Source: Lysobacter soli
GTDB lineage: Bacteria; Pseudomonadota; Gammaproteobacteria; Xanthomonadales; Xanthomonadaceae
DNA: 64,000 bases
Assembly (NCBI RefSeq): GCF_003382285.1
Contig: NZ_QTJR01000014.1
Span: forward strand, 31,077-95,076
Reading direction: 5' to 3'
Shown here in pieces: positions 46,588 to 54,807 of this stretch. The translations under genes were made by a program, and so were the position numbers. The notes below the pieces were generated by a model. That model was not told the origin of the DNA. It saw only the letters and a program-made list of their open reading frames with translations, and did no database searches. Each line of letters starts with the position of its first letter. Positions within the stretch are counted from its first letter, which is position 1.

Positions 46588-47805
46588 ATGCTCACCACCC
46601 CGCCCCTCTCGCTCTACGTCCACCTGCCCTGGTGCGTACGCAAGTGCCCGTACTGCGATTTCAATTCGCACGAGGGGCGCGGGCCGCTTCCGTTCGACGC
46701 GTACGTGGACGCGCTGCTGGCCGACCTGGACTACGACCTGCCGCTGGTGTGGGGCCGCACGATCCACTCGGTGTTCTTCGGTGGAGGTACGCCGAGCCTG
46801 TTCCCCCCGGAATTCATCGACCGCTTCCTGCAGGCGGCGAGCAGCCGTCTCCGCTTCGCGCCGGGCTGCGAGATCACGCTGGAAACCAACCCGGGCACCG
46901 CCGAGCACGGCCGCTTCGAGCTCTACCGCGCTGCCGGCGTGAACCGGTTGAGTTTCGGCGTCCAGACCTTCGACGATGAAACGCTCAAGCGCCTGGGCCG
47001 CATCCACGACAGCGGCGAAGCCGAGGCGGCGGTGAAGCTCGCGCAGGACGCGGGCTTCGACAACTTCAACCTCGACCTGATGTACGCCCTGCCCGGCCAG
47101 ACGCTGGCGATGGCCGAGCGCGACCTCGAACGCGCCTTCGTGCTGGATCCGACGCACGTCAGCCATTACCAGCTGACGCTCGAACCGAACACGGTGTTCG
47201 CGGCGCGTCCGCCGCGCGACATCCCCGACGACGACGCCAGCTGGGACATGCAGGAGCACTGCCAGGCGATGCTTGCGCAGGCGGGCTACGCGCAATACGA
47301 AGTCAGCGCCTATGCGCGGCCGGGCCGGCAGTGCCTGCACAACGTCAACTACTGGCAGTACGGCGACTACCTCGGCATCGGCGCGGGTGCGCACGGCAAG
47401 ATCACCCTCGGCGCCGAGCAAGACATCCTGCGCCGCTGGAAGACCAAGCATCCGACGCGCTACCTCGCCGCGGCCGGTCATGCCGAGGCGATCGGCGGCG
47501 ACGACCGCATCGCGCCGGCGCGTCGTCCGTTCGAATACATGCTCAATGCGCTGCGGCTGGTCGACGGGTTCGCGCTCGGCGCGTTCGAAGCACGCACCGG
47601 CCTGCCGCGCACGGCGATCGCCCCGGCCCTAGAACAGGCGCAAGCGCAGGGCTGGCTGTCGGTCGATGGCGACCGCGTCCGGCCGACGGAACTCGGCCGC
47701 CGCTTCACCAACGACGTGATCGAACTGTTCCTCGACGAGGACGCGGCCGACGGCGCAAAACCTGCCGCGCTGCCGCATGAGGTGGCCGGCTACACCGTCG
47801 ACTGA
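46588..47805 (+). CDS. hemW: radical SAM family heme chaperone HemW
   Basis: A 405-residue radical SAM protein. The 4Fe-4S cluster binds through C16-x3-C20-x2-C23 in PWCVRKCPYCDF, followed by FGGGTPSL and the ETNPG and SFGVQTF blocks. The third-residue 'CDF' and the absence of a fourth cysteine before the motif are typical of HemW, a heme chaperone long mislabelled as oxygen-independent coproporphyrinogen oxidase. It begins with ATG 46588 after two short repeats. Confidence 0.94.
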   Translation: MLTTPPLSLYVHLPWCVRKCPYCDFNSHEGRGPLPFDAYVDALLADLDYDLPLVWGRTIHSVFFGGGTPSLFPPEFIDRFLQAASSRLRFAPGCEITLETNPGTAEHGRFELYRAAGVNRLSFGVQTFDDETLKRLGRIHDSGEAEAAVKLAQDAGFDNFNLDLMYALPGQTLAMAERDLERAFVLDPTHVSHYQLTLEPNTVFAARPPRDIPDDDASWDMQEHCQAMLAQAGYAQYEVSAYARPGRQCLHNVNYWQYGDYLGIGAGAHGKITLGAEQDILRRWKTKHPTRYLAAAGHAEAIGGDDRIAPARRPFEYMLNALRLVDGFALGAFEARTGLPRTAIAPALEQAQAQGWLSVDGDRVRPTELGRRFTNDVIELFLDEDAADGAKPAALPHEVAGYTVD

Positions 47806-47985
47806 GCCGGGTCGACCACTATGCGCATGTCCCGGGACAAGCCACGGTCGCAAGCGGCTCTGGCCGCTGTTTAGGTCGTCCGACGTTTCATCGAGTGCGC
47901 CCCCTGAGGGACCACGCTGGAGCGACAAGGCTGGCGGGGCACGGATGGGTCGATGCATGATCGTCCGATCTGAGACGGTGATCCC

Positions 47986-50244
47986 ATGTCCGCCACGTTC
48001 GAACCCCTAGGCAGTTCGATCCCTCGTCCTACCCTGGCTTCGGCGGCGTTGCCGCCGCGCGTGCGCCGCGTTCTCGAACATCTCTATGCGCTGGTCTCCG
48101 ACGAAATGTCGCGCCAGCTCGAAGCGATGCTCGGCGAATTCGAGCAGCAGCTGTTCAAGCACGCCGACCTCGCGCGCAATCCCGCGCAGCAGGCCAGCCA
48201 TCTGGAAACCCTGCGCACCACGCGCCTCAACCGCGCCGACCTGGTGCCGCGCTACCTCGCGCTGGTCGAAAGCGAGCTGACGACGATCCGCGATCCTGTC
48301 GGCGCGCCACTGGAAAGCAACGGCAGCGCGCCGGCGTTCCGCGACCTCAAGCTGGTCGAGCACGGCGAAGTCGACGAATCGCTGCTGCTGCGCACGATCG
48401 CCGCGCGGCAGGAATCGCGCGCCGGCCTTCCGCTGCTGCTGCTCGGCCAGCGCTTCGGCGTGCTGGCGGGCCAGCCGGCCTTCGATGCCGAACGCCTGCC
48501 GGTCGGGCCGTACGCGCTGGGCAAGATCCTGTCCGACGCCGCGCACGCGCTGCAGATCAGCCCCGAGGCCCGGCTGCACCTCTACAAGGTCTTCGACCAC
48601 CAGGTCATGACCGGCTACGCGCAGCTGGTGGAAACCATGAACGCCCTGCTCGCGCGCGAGAACGTGCTGCCGAGCCTGTCGTTCGTGCCGATCCGCCCGC
48701 GCTCGCCGCAGCGGCAGGAAGGCCAGCGCCGTGTCGCCGAGCCGGGCGAAGCGGTCGATGCGCCGCAGCGCCAGCGCCCGATGACGGACTGGCCCGGGAA
48801 CCACGACGGCGGCACCGGTCCGGCGCTGGAAAGCGAGACCTTCAACCTGCTGCAGCAGCTGCTGGCCGCGCGTCGCGATGCGATGAACCGGCTGCGACCG
48901 GGCGCCGGCGGCTCCGATGCCGGTGCGCCGCGCCCGACGCTCACGCGCGAGGAACTGGCCAACGCGCTCTCGGCGCTCCAGGACGTCCCCCTGCACCAAG
49001 CCCCGCCGCGCAACCTCACCGACGTTCGCCAGACCCTGCTCGCGCAGGCGCGGCAGCAGCGCGGCGAAGCGACGTTCCTGTCGCGCGACGACGCCGATAC
49101 GTTCGAACTGCTCGACCTGTTCTACAACGAGATCGGCCGCGAGCTGCGCTCCGACGCCGCCGTCGGCACGCTGCTCAACCGCCTGCAGGTGCCGCTGGTG
49201 CGCCTGGCGTTGCAGGACCGCGGCTTCTTCGTCCGCAACGAACACCCGGCTCGCCAGCTGCTCAACGCCGTTGCCGAAGCCGGCGCCCACTGGGTGCCCC
49301 GGGACGAGGCCGACCCGCAGCTCAACGACCAGCTGCGCCGCGCGGTCGACCACGTCGTGGAGAACTACGACGGCGACAACGGCGTGTTCGAGAACGCCAA
49401 CCGCCAGCTCCAGGAACACCTGCGTGCGATGGCGCGCAAGGCCGAGGTCGCCGAGCGCCGGCACGTCGAGGCCGCGCGCGGCAAGGAGAAGCTGGTGCTG
49501 GCCAAGCGCCAGGCCAGCGATGCGATCGAAGCGATCATCAGCGAGCACAAGCTGCCGCGCTTCGTGCAGACGCTGCTGAGCCAGGCATGGACCGACGTGC
49601 TGACCCTGACGCTGCTGCGCAGCGGCGAGGATTCGGAAGAATGGCAGCGCCAGCTGGACGCCACCCGGGAGATCGTCGCCGCCAACGCGGCGGGACAACT
49701 CGGGCAGGTGTCGAGTGCGCTCGGCGAGGACATCGAGGCCGCGCTGACGCAGGTCGGCTACCACGTCGAGGACGCGGGCGCGATCTCGCGCCAGCTCGTC
49801 ACCGGCACGGTGGCGGCCAACGACGATGCGGCCTCGCGCACGGAACTGGCGCTCAAGCTCAAGGCGCGCACACGCCTGGGCACGGACGACGCACCCGCGC
49901 CGAAAGCCGCCGAGCGCACCCCGAAGGAACAGGAATGCTGGCGCCACCTGCGCACGCTTCCGTTCGGCACGTGGTTCGAGTTCGACATCGGCGATGCGGG
50001 CGAAGTCGTGCGCCGACGGCTGTCGTGGTTCAGCCCGGTGACCGACAACGCGCTGTTCGTGAACCAGCGTGGGCAGCGCGTCGCCGAGCAGTCGCTGGAC
50101 AGCCTCGCGCGCCAGGTCGCCGCCGGTCGCGCACGCGTGGTCACCGAGGAAAAGAGCCGCCTGGTCGACCGCGCATGGGGCGCGGTGATGGGCGCGCTCG
50201 GCCAGCTGGTCGGGCACAACAACCACTCCGAAGCCCACGCCTGA
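47986..50244 (+). CDS. DUF1631 domain-containing protein
   Basis: A 752-residue cytoplasmic protein of the DUF1631 family. It is mostly alpha-helical with a disordered stretch around residues 225-300 (PRSPQRQEGQRR and following), and ends in a domain (about 640-725) with VRRRLSWFSPVTDNALFVNQ, a pattern resembling a PilZ-type 'R...W' beta-barrel. Its function is unknown; annotations such as thymidine phosphorylase are unsupported. A PilZ protein follows 13 bp downstream, so a link to c-di-GMP signalling is likely. The 180 bp upstream shows no gene. Confidence 0.85.
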   Translation: MSATFEPLGSSIPRPTLASAALPPRVRRVLEHLYALVSDEMSRQLEAMLGEFEQQLFKHADLARNPAQQASHLETLRTTRLNRADLVPRYLALVESELTTIRDPVGAPLESNGSAPAFRDLKLVEHGEVDESLLLRTIAARQESRAGLPLLLLGQRFGVLAGQPAFDAERLPVGPYALGKILSDAAHALQISPEARLHLYKVFDHQVMTGYAQLVETMNALLARENVLPSLSFVPIRPRSPQRQEGQRRVAEPGEAVDAPQRQRPMTDWPGNHDGGTGPALESETFNLLQQLLAARRDAMNRLRPGAGGSDAGAPRPTLTREELANALSALQDVPLHQAPPRNLTDVRQTLLAQARQQRGEATFLSRDDADTFELLDLFYNEIGRELRSDAAVGTLLNRLQVPLVRLALQDRGFFVRNEHPARQLLNAVAEAGAHWVPRDEADPQLNDQLRRAVDHVVENYDGDNGVFENANRQLQEHLRAMARKAEVAERRHVEAARGKEKLVLAKRQASDAIEAIISEHKLPRFVQTLLSQAWTDVLTLTLLRSGEDSEEWQRQLDATREIVAANAAGQLGQVSSALGEDIEAALTQVGYHVEDAGAISRQLVTGTVAANDDAASRTELALKLKARTRLGTDDAPAPKAAERTPKEQECWRHLRTLPFGTWFEFDIGDAGEVVRRRLSWFSPVTDNALFVNQRGQRVAEQSLDSLARQVAAGRARVVTEEKSRLVDRAWGAVMGALGQLVGHNNHSEAHA

Positions 50245-50257
50245 AGGGAATGCCCGC

Positions 50258-50608
50258 ATGATGGAAGAGTTCCGCCGCGCCCGCCGCCGTGCGATCCAGG
50301 AACCGGTGCAGGTCGTCGACACCATGACCGACACGGTGATCGGCCAGCTGAGCAACCTGTCGGAAACCGGCATGCTCCTCATCGCCACCGCGCCACTGGT
50401 CGAGGACGGCCTCTACCAGCTGCGCTTCAACCTGCGCGGCGCACCGCACCAGTCCTCGCCCATCGAGGTCGGCGCGCACCTGCTCTGGCAGGACAGCACC
50501 AGCACGCCCGGGCAGACGTGGTCGGGCTTTCGCTTCATCACGATGCTGGAGAGCGAACTCCAGCAACTGCGCCACTGGCTGGAATCGGGGCACGGCAAGC
50601 CGATGTGA
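50258..50608 (+). CDS. PilZ domain protein
   Basis: A 116-residue protein that is one PilZ domain: basic RRARRRAIQEP near the N terminus, where Arg residues bind c-di-GMP in known members, then NLSETGM standing for the D/NxSxxG motif, and a WSGFRFITM core strand. Start ATG 50258, with another ATG right after it. Thirteen bases after the DUF1631 stop, so they are probably cotranscribed. Confidence 0.88.
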   Translation: MMEEFRRARRRAIQEPVQVVDTMTDTVIGQLSNLSETGMLLIATAPLVEDGLYQLRFNLRGAPHQSSPIEVGAHLLWQDSTSTPGQTWSGFRFITMLESELQQLRHWLESGHGKPM

Positions 50609-50744
50609 CACGGCCAAATGGCGCCGCGGCTTGCAGCGCGCGGCCCCGCGGCTCGCGCGATCTGTCGATTGCCTTGGCTGAATACGGACGCGTCGACGCC
50701 ATGCGGCACAATGGGCGGTGTTCCCGCCTTTCGACCGCATCCGA

Positions 50745-52067
50745 ATGACCACTGCCGCCGCGCTGTACCCGAACCACATCGCCGAACTGCACCGCCGCAC
50801 CGAGCAGGCGCTCGCCCGCGGCGGCTTCGACCATCTCGTCATTCCCAGCGGCACATCGCACTACCAGGTGTTCGACGACCGCGACTACCCCTACGCGGTG
50901 AATCCGCAGTTCAAGGCATGGCTGCCGCTCACGCGCGCGCCGGGCAGCTGGCTGGTCGCCACGCCGGGGCAGAAGCCCAAGCTGATCTTCCTGCAGCCGT
51001 TCGATTACTGGCACGTCGTGCCGTCGGCGCCGAGCGGCTACTGGGTCGAGCATTTCGACGTCGTCACCATCCGCACGCCGGATGAAGCGCTGCAGCACCT
51101 GCCGGCGAACCCGGCGCGCTGCGCGATCCTGGGCGAGGCGAACAGCACGGTGGGCAATTTCGCGCCGAACAACCCGGCGTCGGTCGTGAACTACCTGGAA
51201 TACCACCGCGCATTCAAGACGCCGTACGAAGTGGAGATGATGCGCGAGGCCTCGCGTCGCGGCGTGCGCGCGCACCGCGCGGCCGAGCGCGCCTTCCGCG
51301 CCGGCGCGAGCGAGTTCGGCATCCACCTGGTGTACTGCCAGGCCGCCGCGCAGGACGCGAACGACCTGCCCTACAGCAACATCATCGCGATCAACGAGCA
51401 CAGCGCGGTCCTGCACTACACCGATCGCGACACGATCGCGCCGCAGTCGCCGCGCAGCTTCCTGATCGACGCCGGCGCCGCGCACGGCGGTTACGCCTGC
51501 GACATCACGCGCAGCTACGCCTACGACGCCGGCAGCGAGTTCCAGGCGATGATCGACGCCGTCGACGCCGCGCAGCTGAAGATGTGCGACCAGGTACGCG
51601 CCGGCACGGACTACAAACAGATCCACCTGGATGCGCACCTCGCGCTCGCCGGCGTGCTCAAGGATTTCGGCGTCATCAACGTCTCGCCCGAGGCGGCCGT
51701 CGCCACCGGCGTCAGCAGCGCGTTCTTCCCGCACGGCATCGGCCACGGCATCGGCCTGCAGGTGCACGACGTCGCCGGTTTCGCGGCGAGCGACGAAGGC
51801 GGCACCATCGCCAAGCCCGACGGCCACCCGTACCTGCGCCTCACGCGCGTGCTCGAGCCGGGCATGGCGGTGACGATCGAGCCGGGCCTGTATTTCATCG
51901 ACATGCTGCTGGACGAAGTGAAGAAGAACGGCCACGCCGACAGCGTCGACTGGTCGCGCGTGGACGCGTTCAAGCCCTTCGGCGGCATCCGCATCGAAGA
52001 CGACGTGGTCTGCACGGACGACGCGCCGATCAACCTGACGCGCGAGGCCTTCGACGAAGCGGCCTGA
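50745..52067 (+). CDS. pepQ: Xaa-Pro dipeptidase PepQ
   Basis: A 440-residue M24 metallopeptidase (prolidase) cleaving X-Pro dipeptides; E. coli PepQ has about the same length. Metal ligands appear as Asp in LIDAG and CDIT, His in HGIGHGIGLQVHDV, Glu in IEPGLYF, and Glu in GGIRIEDDV. ATG 50745 was chosen since the preceding in-frame codons (MFPPFDRIR) are not family-like. A terminator follows at 52089. Confidence 0.93.
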   Translation: MTTAAALYPNHIAELHRRTEQALARGGFDHLVIPSGTSHYQVFDDRDYPYAVNPQFKAWLPLTRAPGSWLVATPGQKPKLIFLQPFDYWHVVPSAPSGYWVEHFDVVTIRTPDEALQHLPANPARCAILGEANSTVGNFAPNNPASVVNYLEYHRAFKTPYEVEMMREASRRGVRAHRAAERAFRAGASEFGIHLVYCQAAAQDANDLPYSNIIAINEHSAVLHYTDRDTIAPQSPRSFLIDAGAAHGGYACDITRSYAYDAGSEFQAMIDAVDAAQLKMCDQVRAGTDYKQIHLDAHLALAGVLKDFGVINVSPEAAVATGVSSAFFPHGIGHGIGLQVHDVAGFAASDEGGTIAKPDGHPYLRLTRVLEPGMAVTIEPGLYFIDMLLDEVKKNGHADSVDWSRVDAFKPFGGIRIEDDVVCTDDAPINLTREAFDEAA

Positions 52068-52088
52068 TCCGCTTCGATCGTCATCCAC

Positions 52089-52128
52089 GAACGCCGCGAC
52101 CGATTCTTCGGTTGCGGCGTTCTTGTTT
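52089..52128 (+). terminator. rho-independent terminator of pepQ
   Basis: Stem GAACGCCGC / GCGGCGTTC with an inner GACCGA/TCGGTT helix, followed by TTGTTTG, 22 bp after the pepQ stop. Confidence 0.8.
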
Positions 52129-52209
52129 GTGCGGTTGGTGTTTCGATGCGTCGGCGGCGTCGGGCCGATGGCTTTACTTCGAGCGCTTTGCTTTGAGCAG
52201 TTGCTTCGA

Positions 52210-52240
<31 letters not shown>

Positions 52241-52385
52241 AACAGCCTGGCAAGTCGCTAGCCCCGGTGGCCGCCGCACAGGATGTGCGGCGGTGAGCGC
52301 TGAGCCATGGATGGCAAATCGCGAACGCGCCTACTCGCTTTCCGGTCGTAGGACTGATCTGGGCAAATGGAAGGCCCTTTCTTTT

Positions 52386-52422
52386 GGTTACTTTTCTTTG
52401 GGCAAGCAAAGAAAAGTGACCC
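52386..52422. repeat. CTTTTCTTTG-type hairpin repeat
   Basis: Arms GGTTACTTTTCTTTG and CAAAGAAAAGTGACC with loop GGCAAG, one mismatch. Low-GC for this genome; the element is widespread in Xanthomonadaceae intergenic regions. Confidence 0.75.
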
Positions 52423-52536
52423 GAGCGCCGCAGGCGATCGGAAGCTTGGCTAGTGATTCTTCTTTGCTCTTCGAACGTTACCGGGAAAGCGTGGAAAGTC
52501 CATGGATGGTGCCGCCATTCGGCGGCCCAGAAGCGG
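52423..52536. other. repeat-rich intergenic stretch between pepQ and pepP
   Basis: The gap between pepQ and pepP (52068-52723) contains no gene. Apart from the terminator and repeats listed, I see nothing coding here. Confidence 0.5.
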
Positions 52537-52559
52537 CCCGCCTTCGCGGGAATGACGGG
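52537..52559. repeat. GGGATGAC-type intergenic repeat, copy 3
   Basis: CCCGC CTTC GCGGGAATGACGG palindrome. Confidence 0.7.
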
Positions 52560-52582
52560 CAAGAGCAAGAGCAACGGCAAGA

Positions 52583-52610
52583 TGGATTCCAGCTTTCGCT
52601 GGAATGACGG
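52583..52610. repeat. GGGATGAC-type intergenic repeat, copy 4
   Basis: TGGATTCCAGC TTTC GCTGGAATGACGG, 23 bp after copy 3. Confidence 0.7.
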
Positions 52611-52650
52611 TGAAGTCGTTCACCGTTGAAGGAGTGCTCGTGCGCATCGG

Positions 52651-52680
52651 GCCTGGGTCCCGGCTTTCGGCGGGATGACA
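52651..52680. repeat. GGGATGAC-type intergenic repeat, copy 5
   Basis: GCCTGGGTCCCGGC TTTC GGCGGGATGACA, nearly identical to the copy at 46527. It lies downstream of pepP and may serve as the 3' hairpin. Confidence 0.75.
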
Positions 52681-52723
52681 GGGAGGGCGGGACGCCGGTG
52701 CGGCGGAATGCCGCCAGCCAACC

Positions 52724-54052
52724 TCAGCCGCGCGAAGCCATCAGTGCCTCGATCTCGTCCGCACTGCGCGCGAGCGCATTCGTCAGCACCTGCGGTTCGT
52801 CGCGCGTGACCAGCACGTCGTCTTCGGTGCGGATGCCGATGCCGCGCCACTTCGCATCCACAGTGGTGTCGTCGGGCGAGATGTAGACGCCCGGTTCGAT
52901 GGTGAACACCATGCCGGGCTCGAGCAGCCGCGATTCGCCGTCGAAGCGGTATTCGCCGACGTCGTGGACGTCGAGGCCGAGCCAGTGGCCGGTCTTGTGG
53001 CGATAGAAACGACGGTAGCTCCCGTCGGCCAGGTTCTTCTCCAGCTTGCCCTTCAGCAGGCCGAGGCGAAGCAGGCCTTCGGTCAGCGTTTCCACCGCGG
53101 CGACGTGGCCGGTCTCGTACGGAATGCCCGCCCGCGCCTGCGCGAGTGCCGCGGCCTGCGCTTCGCCGACGAGATCGTGCAGCGCGCGCTGTTCCCTGGT
53201 GAAGCGGCCATTGACCGGAAACGTGCGCGTGATGTCGGCCGCGTAGCCGCGGTATTCGGCGCCGGCGTCGATGAGCACCAGGTCGCCGTCCTTCGCCTGC
53301 GCCGCGTTCGCGCGGTAATGCAGCACGCACGCGTTGCTGCCGGCGCCGACGATGCTGCTGTAGGCGGGATCGGCGTCGTGCGAACGGAACACGCGTTCGA
53401 CTTCCGCCTGCAACTGGTATTCGTGGATGCCGGGGCGCGCGGCGAGCATCGCGGCTTCGTGCGCGAGCACGCTGATGTCGGCGGCGCGCTGCATCAGGCG
53501 GATTTCGTCGCGATCCTTGAACAGGCGCAGCTCGTCGAGCAGATGGCCGAGTTCGAGGAACTCGTGCGGCGGCTGCGCGCCCTGTCGCACCATCGCGCGA
53601 ACGCGATTGAGCCAGCCGATGAGCTTGAGGTCGAATTCCTGGTCGCGTCCGAAGTGGTAATAGACGCGCGAACGGCCTTCGAGCAGGCCGGGCAGGATGT
53701 CGTCGAGGTCCGCGATCGGGTACGCGTCGTCGAGGCCGAATGCCTCGACCGCGCCTTCCGGACCGAAACGCGGGCCGTCCCAGCCTTCGCGCTCAGGATC
53801 GCGCTCGCGGCAGAACAGGATCACCTCGCCGTGCTTGCGACCGGGCACCAGCACGAGCACCGCTTCAGGCTCGGGAAAACCGGTGAGGTACAGCAGGTCC
53901 GAATCCTGGCGATACGGATAGTGCGTGTCGCGGCTGCGGATGCGCTCGGGCGCCGACGGCAGGATTGCGATCGCGTCGTCGCCGGCCATGCGCATGAGCT
54001 GCTTGCGCCGCTTCGCGTAGGCCTTGTCGGGAATGCGGAGGGGTTTGTGCAT
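52724..54052 (-). CDS. pepP: Xaa-Pro aminopeptidase PepP
   Basis: A 442-residue M24 aminopeptidase P that removes the residue before a proline. Metal ligands are Asp in LIDAGAEYRG and AADITRTF, His in HKTGHWLGLDVHDVGEY, Glu in IEPGVYI and RTEDDVLVT. ATG 54052 (MHKPLRIPDK) is right; in-frame codons further up run through an intergenic repeat. Directly after ygfB, the order seen in E. coli (ygfB-pepP). Confidence 0.96.
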   Translation of the reverse strand: MHKPLRIPDKAYAKRRKQLMRMAGDDAIAILPSAPERIRSRDTHYPYRQDSDLLYLTGFPEPEAVLVLVPGRKHGEVILFCRERDPEREGWDGPRFGPEGAVEAFGLDDAYPIADLDDILPGLLEGRSRVYYHFGRDQEFDLKLIGWLNRVRAMVRQGAQPPHEFLELGHLLDELRLFKDRDEIRLMQRAADISVLAHEAAMLAARPGIHEYQLQAEVERVFRSHDADPAYSSIVGAGSNACVLHYRANAAQAKDGDLVLIDAGAEYRGYAADITRTFPVNGRFTREQRALHDLVGEAQAAALAQARAGIPYETGHVAAVETLTEGLLRLGLLKGKLEKNLADGSYRRFYRHKTGHWLGLDVHDVGEYRFDGESRLLEPGMVFTIEPGVYISPDDTTVDAKWRGIGIRTEDDVLVTRDEPQVLTNALARSADEIEALMASRG

Positions 54053-54060
54053 TTGAGGCT

Positions 54061-54088
54061 CGTCATCCCCGCGCGGGCGGGAATCCAT
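54061..54088. repeat. GGGATGAC-type intergenic repeat, copy 6
   Basis: CGTCATCCCCGC GCGGGCGGGAATCCA between pepP and ygfB; it makes an apparent N-terminal extension of pepP. Confidence 0.65.
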
Positions 54089-54125
54089 TGACTCGGCTTG
54101 CGCTACGCGCAACCGGGCCACGACG

Positions 54126-54683
54126 TCAGTTCAACTTCTGCCGATGCTGCGCCGCCAGCACGCAGTCGCCGTGCAGCAGCAACACGGCCACGCGCACGAA
54201 TTCCTCGATCTCCACCAGCGCTTCCTCGTCTTCCTCGTCTTCCTCGTCTCCGTCGCTCTGCGGCTGCGCGGCGGCGAGCTTGGCCAGGTCGCCCAGCGCT
54301 TCGGCACCTTCGTCCGAGAGCTTCGGGCGCGAACCGGTCGACAGGCCGAAGCCGCCGAGGAAACCGCGGCACCATTCGAACAGCGCGCCGCTGCGATCGG
54401 CGAGCGAGGCGTCCGGTTCCGGGAGCAGCAGGGCGAAGTCGAAGCTGCGGTCGGCCAGCTGCGCGGCACTGGCCAGGCGCAGCTCGTCCAGCGCGCCGCC
54501 CGCAGCGGGCGCGGGGAGCGCGTCGTCGGCCAGCACCTTCGCCGGCCATTCGCGCACCGAGGCGCCGCCGCCGGCCAGCCAGCCGCACAGGCCGCCGTGC
54601 AGTTCAAAGGGCGAAGCTGCGAGCGCCAGCTGGCGGCTCTCGGCCTCGATCGCGGAGACGGAAGGCAGTTCGATTTCGGACAC
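54126..54683 (-). CDS. ygfB: UPF0149 (YgfB/YecA) family protein
   Basis: A 185-residue alpha-helical protein of the UPF0149 family: a HGGLCGWLAGG block near residue 30, WCRGFLGGFGLS near 108, then a strongly acidic DEEDEEDEEALVEIEE stretch, and FVRVAVLLLHGDC near the end. Start GTG 54683 (VSEIELPS) since no ATG is in frame at the right place. YgfB has been tied to antibiotic-related gene regulation in Pseudomonas; the role here is unknown. It is divergent from the large sensor gene. Confidence 0.9.
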   Translation of the reverse strand: MSEIELPSVSAIEAESRQLALAASPFELHGGLCGWLAGGGASVREWPAKVLADDALPAPAAGGALDELRLASAAQLADRSFDFALLLPEPDASLADRSGALFEWCRGFLGGFGLSTGSRPKLSDEGAEALGDLAKLAAAQPQSDGDEEDEEDEEALVEIEEFVRVAVLLLHGDCVLAAQHRQKLN

Positions 54684-54807
54684 GAGCGGGCGCGAAGTGC
54701 GGGAAAGAGGGGGACGGGCGGCAGTGTAACAACCTGATGGTTGTTGCCGGCGCGAACGCCTGCCTACACTGCACGCAGCAACGCTGGAGTCGTTGCCGGG
54801 GGTGTTC

